Assembly (NCBI RefSeq): GCF_013978595.1
Contig: NZ_JACDTZ010000001.1
Coordinates: 1 to 64,000 of the forward strand
DNA from: Corynebacterium haematomassiliense
Lineage (GTDB): Bacteria > Actinomycetota > Actinomycetes > Mycobacteriales > Mycobacteriaceae
Direction: 5' to 3'
DNA: 64,000 bases
The notes below the pieces were generated by a model that worked only from the letters and a program-made list of their open reading frames with translations, was not told where the DNA came from and ran no database searches. Below, one piece after another: positions 62,406 to 64,000 of this stretch. The position numbers were made by a program, and so were the translations under genes. Every line of letters starts with the position of its first letter. Positions within the stretch are counted from its first letter, which is position 1.

Positions 62406-64000
62406 ATGAACGTAATGAAGAAAACGATGGCAGTGTCCCTCTGCGCTGCCCTGGCCGTCACCGCGGCACCTGTGGCGGACGCGAAAGTCACGCTCGGCGC
62501 CACCCAGCCGGACGCGACCGTGAACCACTCGAACGCCTCCACGCCGTTCATCAACGGCTACATCACCCCGCGCGGTGAGGGCCGGTTCGACTACTCGCAC
62601 CCTGCGTCGCAGGCAGACAACCACCAGTTCGACACCTCCATGGCAGTCCGCGCAGGCGGAGCCCTGGTGGACCCCGGCCTGCACGCCAAGCCGGAGGTGA
62701 CCACCGAGGGCTCCGCCGACGTGCTCACTTACACCCAGCAGCACAACAACTTCCTCATCACCCGCACCTACCGCATCGACGGCGGACGCGTCGACGCCAC
62801 CGTGACCGTGAAAAACACCGGCCGAGCGAACGGCGAAGTGGGCATCGACCTGGCCAACGCCCTGCCGTCGTCCGCGGGTATCACGGCGAAGCGCAACGGC
62901 AGCCGCGTGACCGTCCAGCCGAAGTCCGGCGGCTACATCACCGACGTGCGCTTCACCGCGCCGGACGCGGTAGCGACGGGCGAAACCAAAGCGGCGGCAC
63001 TCGCGGGAGCGAACAACGGTGCCCAGCACCAGGCCGCGAGGTGGGAGCGCACGGTGGCCCCGGGGGCGTCGATAAGCGCGGGCATGTCTGTGAGCATCAC
63101 AACCCAAGATTCGGCGCTGGACAGCGACGGCGACGGGCTGCGCGACTCCTGGGAAGCCGAGGGGCTCAGGCTTGCCGACGGCACGTACCTGCCCATCCAA
63201 CGCTGGGGCGCAGACCCCGACCGCAAAGACCTGTTCCTGCAGGTCAACTGGATGAAATCCGAGTGGGAGACCATCGGCTGCGACCGCACCGAACGCTTCG
63301 CCGCCACCCTGGAAGATTTCGCCGAATTCGCCGCCTGCGCCACCGCGAACACGAAGAGCTACGCACCGAACCCGTCGCTGCTCAAAGAACTGGAAGACCT
63401 CTTCGACGACCACGGCATCAACCTCCACATCGACGCGGGCAAGTCCTACGTCAGCGAATCCATGGCAAGCATGACCGCCGCCGAACGCAAAGGCGGCGAC
63501 ACGGAGCCGTACACCGCCGAATACTTCGGCGGGCTCGACGACGACGGACGCACCGCCAAGCTGGAAGAGCAGGCAGACAGACTCCTCGGCGCGCGCCGGT
63601 CGGTGTTCCGCTCGGCGCTCATCGGCACCCGCTTCGACGAGAGCGACAAGAAGAACGTCACCGGCCTCGGCCAGGTCAACGGATCCACCTTCTTCATCTC
63701 CGGGGACGTGACCAACAGCGACGAGCTGTTGCGCAACACCATCCTCCACGAGTTCGGCCACACGCTGGGCCTTATGCACTGGGGGCGTGAAACCCGCGGC
63801 AATACCGCCCAGCGCCCAGTGCGCTTCGTGGACACCAAAGACCCGTCGATGGAGTTCGACCGCCCCGGCTACGACTGGCTGGGCGCCTACAAGTCCACCA
63901 TGAGCTACGCCCACCAGTTCTCCACGTTCGGATTCTCCGACCAGGAAGTGCGCACCACCGAGGCGATCCCCAACGCCGAGGACAAGTCCCGCTACAAGCC
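62406..64000 (+). CDS. Secreted metzincin-type zinc metalloprotease (partial, runs off the window)
   Basis: The frame is open from ATG 62406 to the window end (531 residues, no stop). A signal peptide (MKKTMAVSLCAALAVTAAPV) leads a beta-rich head, a Ca-binding-like DSDGDGLRDSWE loop and a protease domain with HEFGHTLGLMH (His448, Glu449, His452, His458), followed by STMSYAHQF, the Met-turn of metzincins. GAAAGGG precedes the ATG. It starts 14 nt after the surface protein's end, so the two are likely co-transcribed and both act at the surface. The catalytic set is complete, so activity is expected. Confidence 0.88.
   Translation, partial: MNVMKKTMAVSLCAALAVTAAPVADAKVTLGATQPDATVNHSNASTPFINGYITPRGEGRFDYSHPASQADNHQFDTSMAVRAGGALVDPGLHAKPEVTTEGSADVLTYTQQHNNFLITRTYRIDGGRVDATVTVKNTGRANGEVGIDLANALPSSAGITAKRNGSRVTVQPKSGGYITDVRFTAPDAVATGETKAAALAGANNGAQHQAARWERTVAPGASISAGMSVSITTQDSALDSDGDGLRDSWEAEGLRLADGTYLPIQRWGADPDRKDLFLQVNWMKSEWETIGCDRTERFAATLEDFAEFAACATANTKSYAPNPSLLKELEDLFDDHGINLHIDAGKSYVSESMASMTAAERKGGDTEPYTAEYFGGLDDDGRTAKLEEQADRLLGARRSVFRSALIGTRFDESDKKNVTGLGQVNGSTFFISGDVTNSDELLRNTILHEFGHTLGLMHWGRETRGNTAQRPVRFVDTKDPSMEFDRPGYDWLGAYKSTMSYAHQFSTFGFSDQEVRTTEAIPNAEDKSRYK

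Overview
The window is a chromosomal segment of a high-GC Corynebacterium (Actinomycetota, Mycobacteriales). Evidence includes an AmtR orthologue, an MprAB-PepD stress module, an Rpf2-RsmA-IspE block, a BetP osmosensing betaine carrier, a GapB/GapX-type long GAPDH, and a complete htaA/hmuTUV/htaB heme-uptake locus with DtxR-type boxes. Gene order largely follows the C. glutamicum and mycobacterial backbone (mscL, fthC, galU, moeA-like, rimJ, membrane protein). The sequence differs enough from C. glutamicum that I do not name a species.

Layout. 1-2.1 kb: envelope genes (a TM protein and a beta-lactamase-fold lipoprotein) and amtR. 2.2-5.3 kb: zinc-site-free ribosomal proteins S18, S14, L33, L28, L31B and L32 around an ArsB-type permease. 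5.3-9.7 kb: MprA/MprB, HtrA-like PepD, MogA. 9.7-15.7 kb: MscL, SAF protein, 5-formyl-THF cyclo-ligase, GalU, the gephyrin-like MoeA homologue Glp, RimJ and the Glp receptor GlpR. 15.8-18.3 kb: tRNA-Ala(CGC), a CDF carrier, Tag, DoxX and a zinc-finger membrane protein. 18.5-33.3 kb: Pmt, RsmI, BetP, MetRS, an esterase, TatD, Rpf2, RsmA, IspE, an exonuclease, an ABC-F protein and a monooxygenase. 33.4-42.5 kb: a 5-oxoproline (pyroglutamate) utilisation region holding an NRAMP-like carrier, YcsI, PxpA, fused PxpB-PxpC, a biotin carboxylase-BCCP fusion and a GntR regulator. It is interrupted by a DUF222/HNH gene and an alcohol dehydrogenase. 42.7-51.7 kb: PPK2, then the heme-acquisition locus and heme oxygenase hmuO. 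51.7-56.1 kb: DNA repair glycosylase, HAD phosphatase, HIBYL-CoA-hydrolase-like crotonase, GapB, lipoprotein. 56.1-58.4 kb: a GT4 glycosyltransferase next to a UDP-sulfoquinovose synthase homologue. 58.6-64 kb: a giant surface protein split by a 64-bp tandem duplication, followed by a truncated (window edge) metzincin protease.

Main points of interest: (1) a short motif GTCGATARGCAA recurs far above chance and sometimes forces rare codons; (2) the surface-protein gene is frameshifted by a 64-bp duplication with a 65-bp period; (3) an SqdB plus glycosyltransferase pair suggests a sulfoquinovose glycoconjugate; (4) the Pxp genes plus a biotin carboxylase together rebuild the domain set of urea carboxylase; (5) Glp/GlpR is a MoeA homologue with degenerate catalytic motifs and a cognate acidic membrane protein; (6) many genes carry a TANNNT -10 hexamer about 7 nt before the ATG, the signature of leaderless transcription, and several of these hexamers reuse the stop codon of the upstream gene. 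No stretch over 300 bases lacks a gene. I saw no insertion sequence, CRISPR array, rRNA or prophage.
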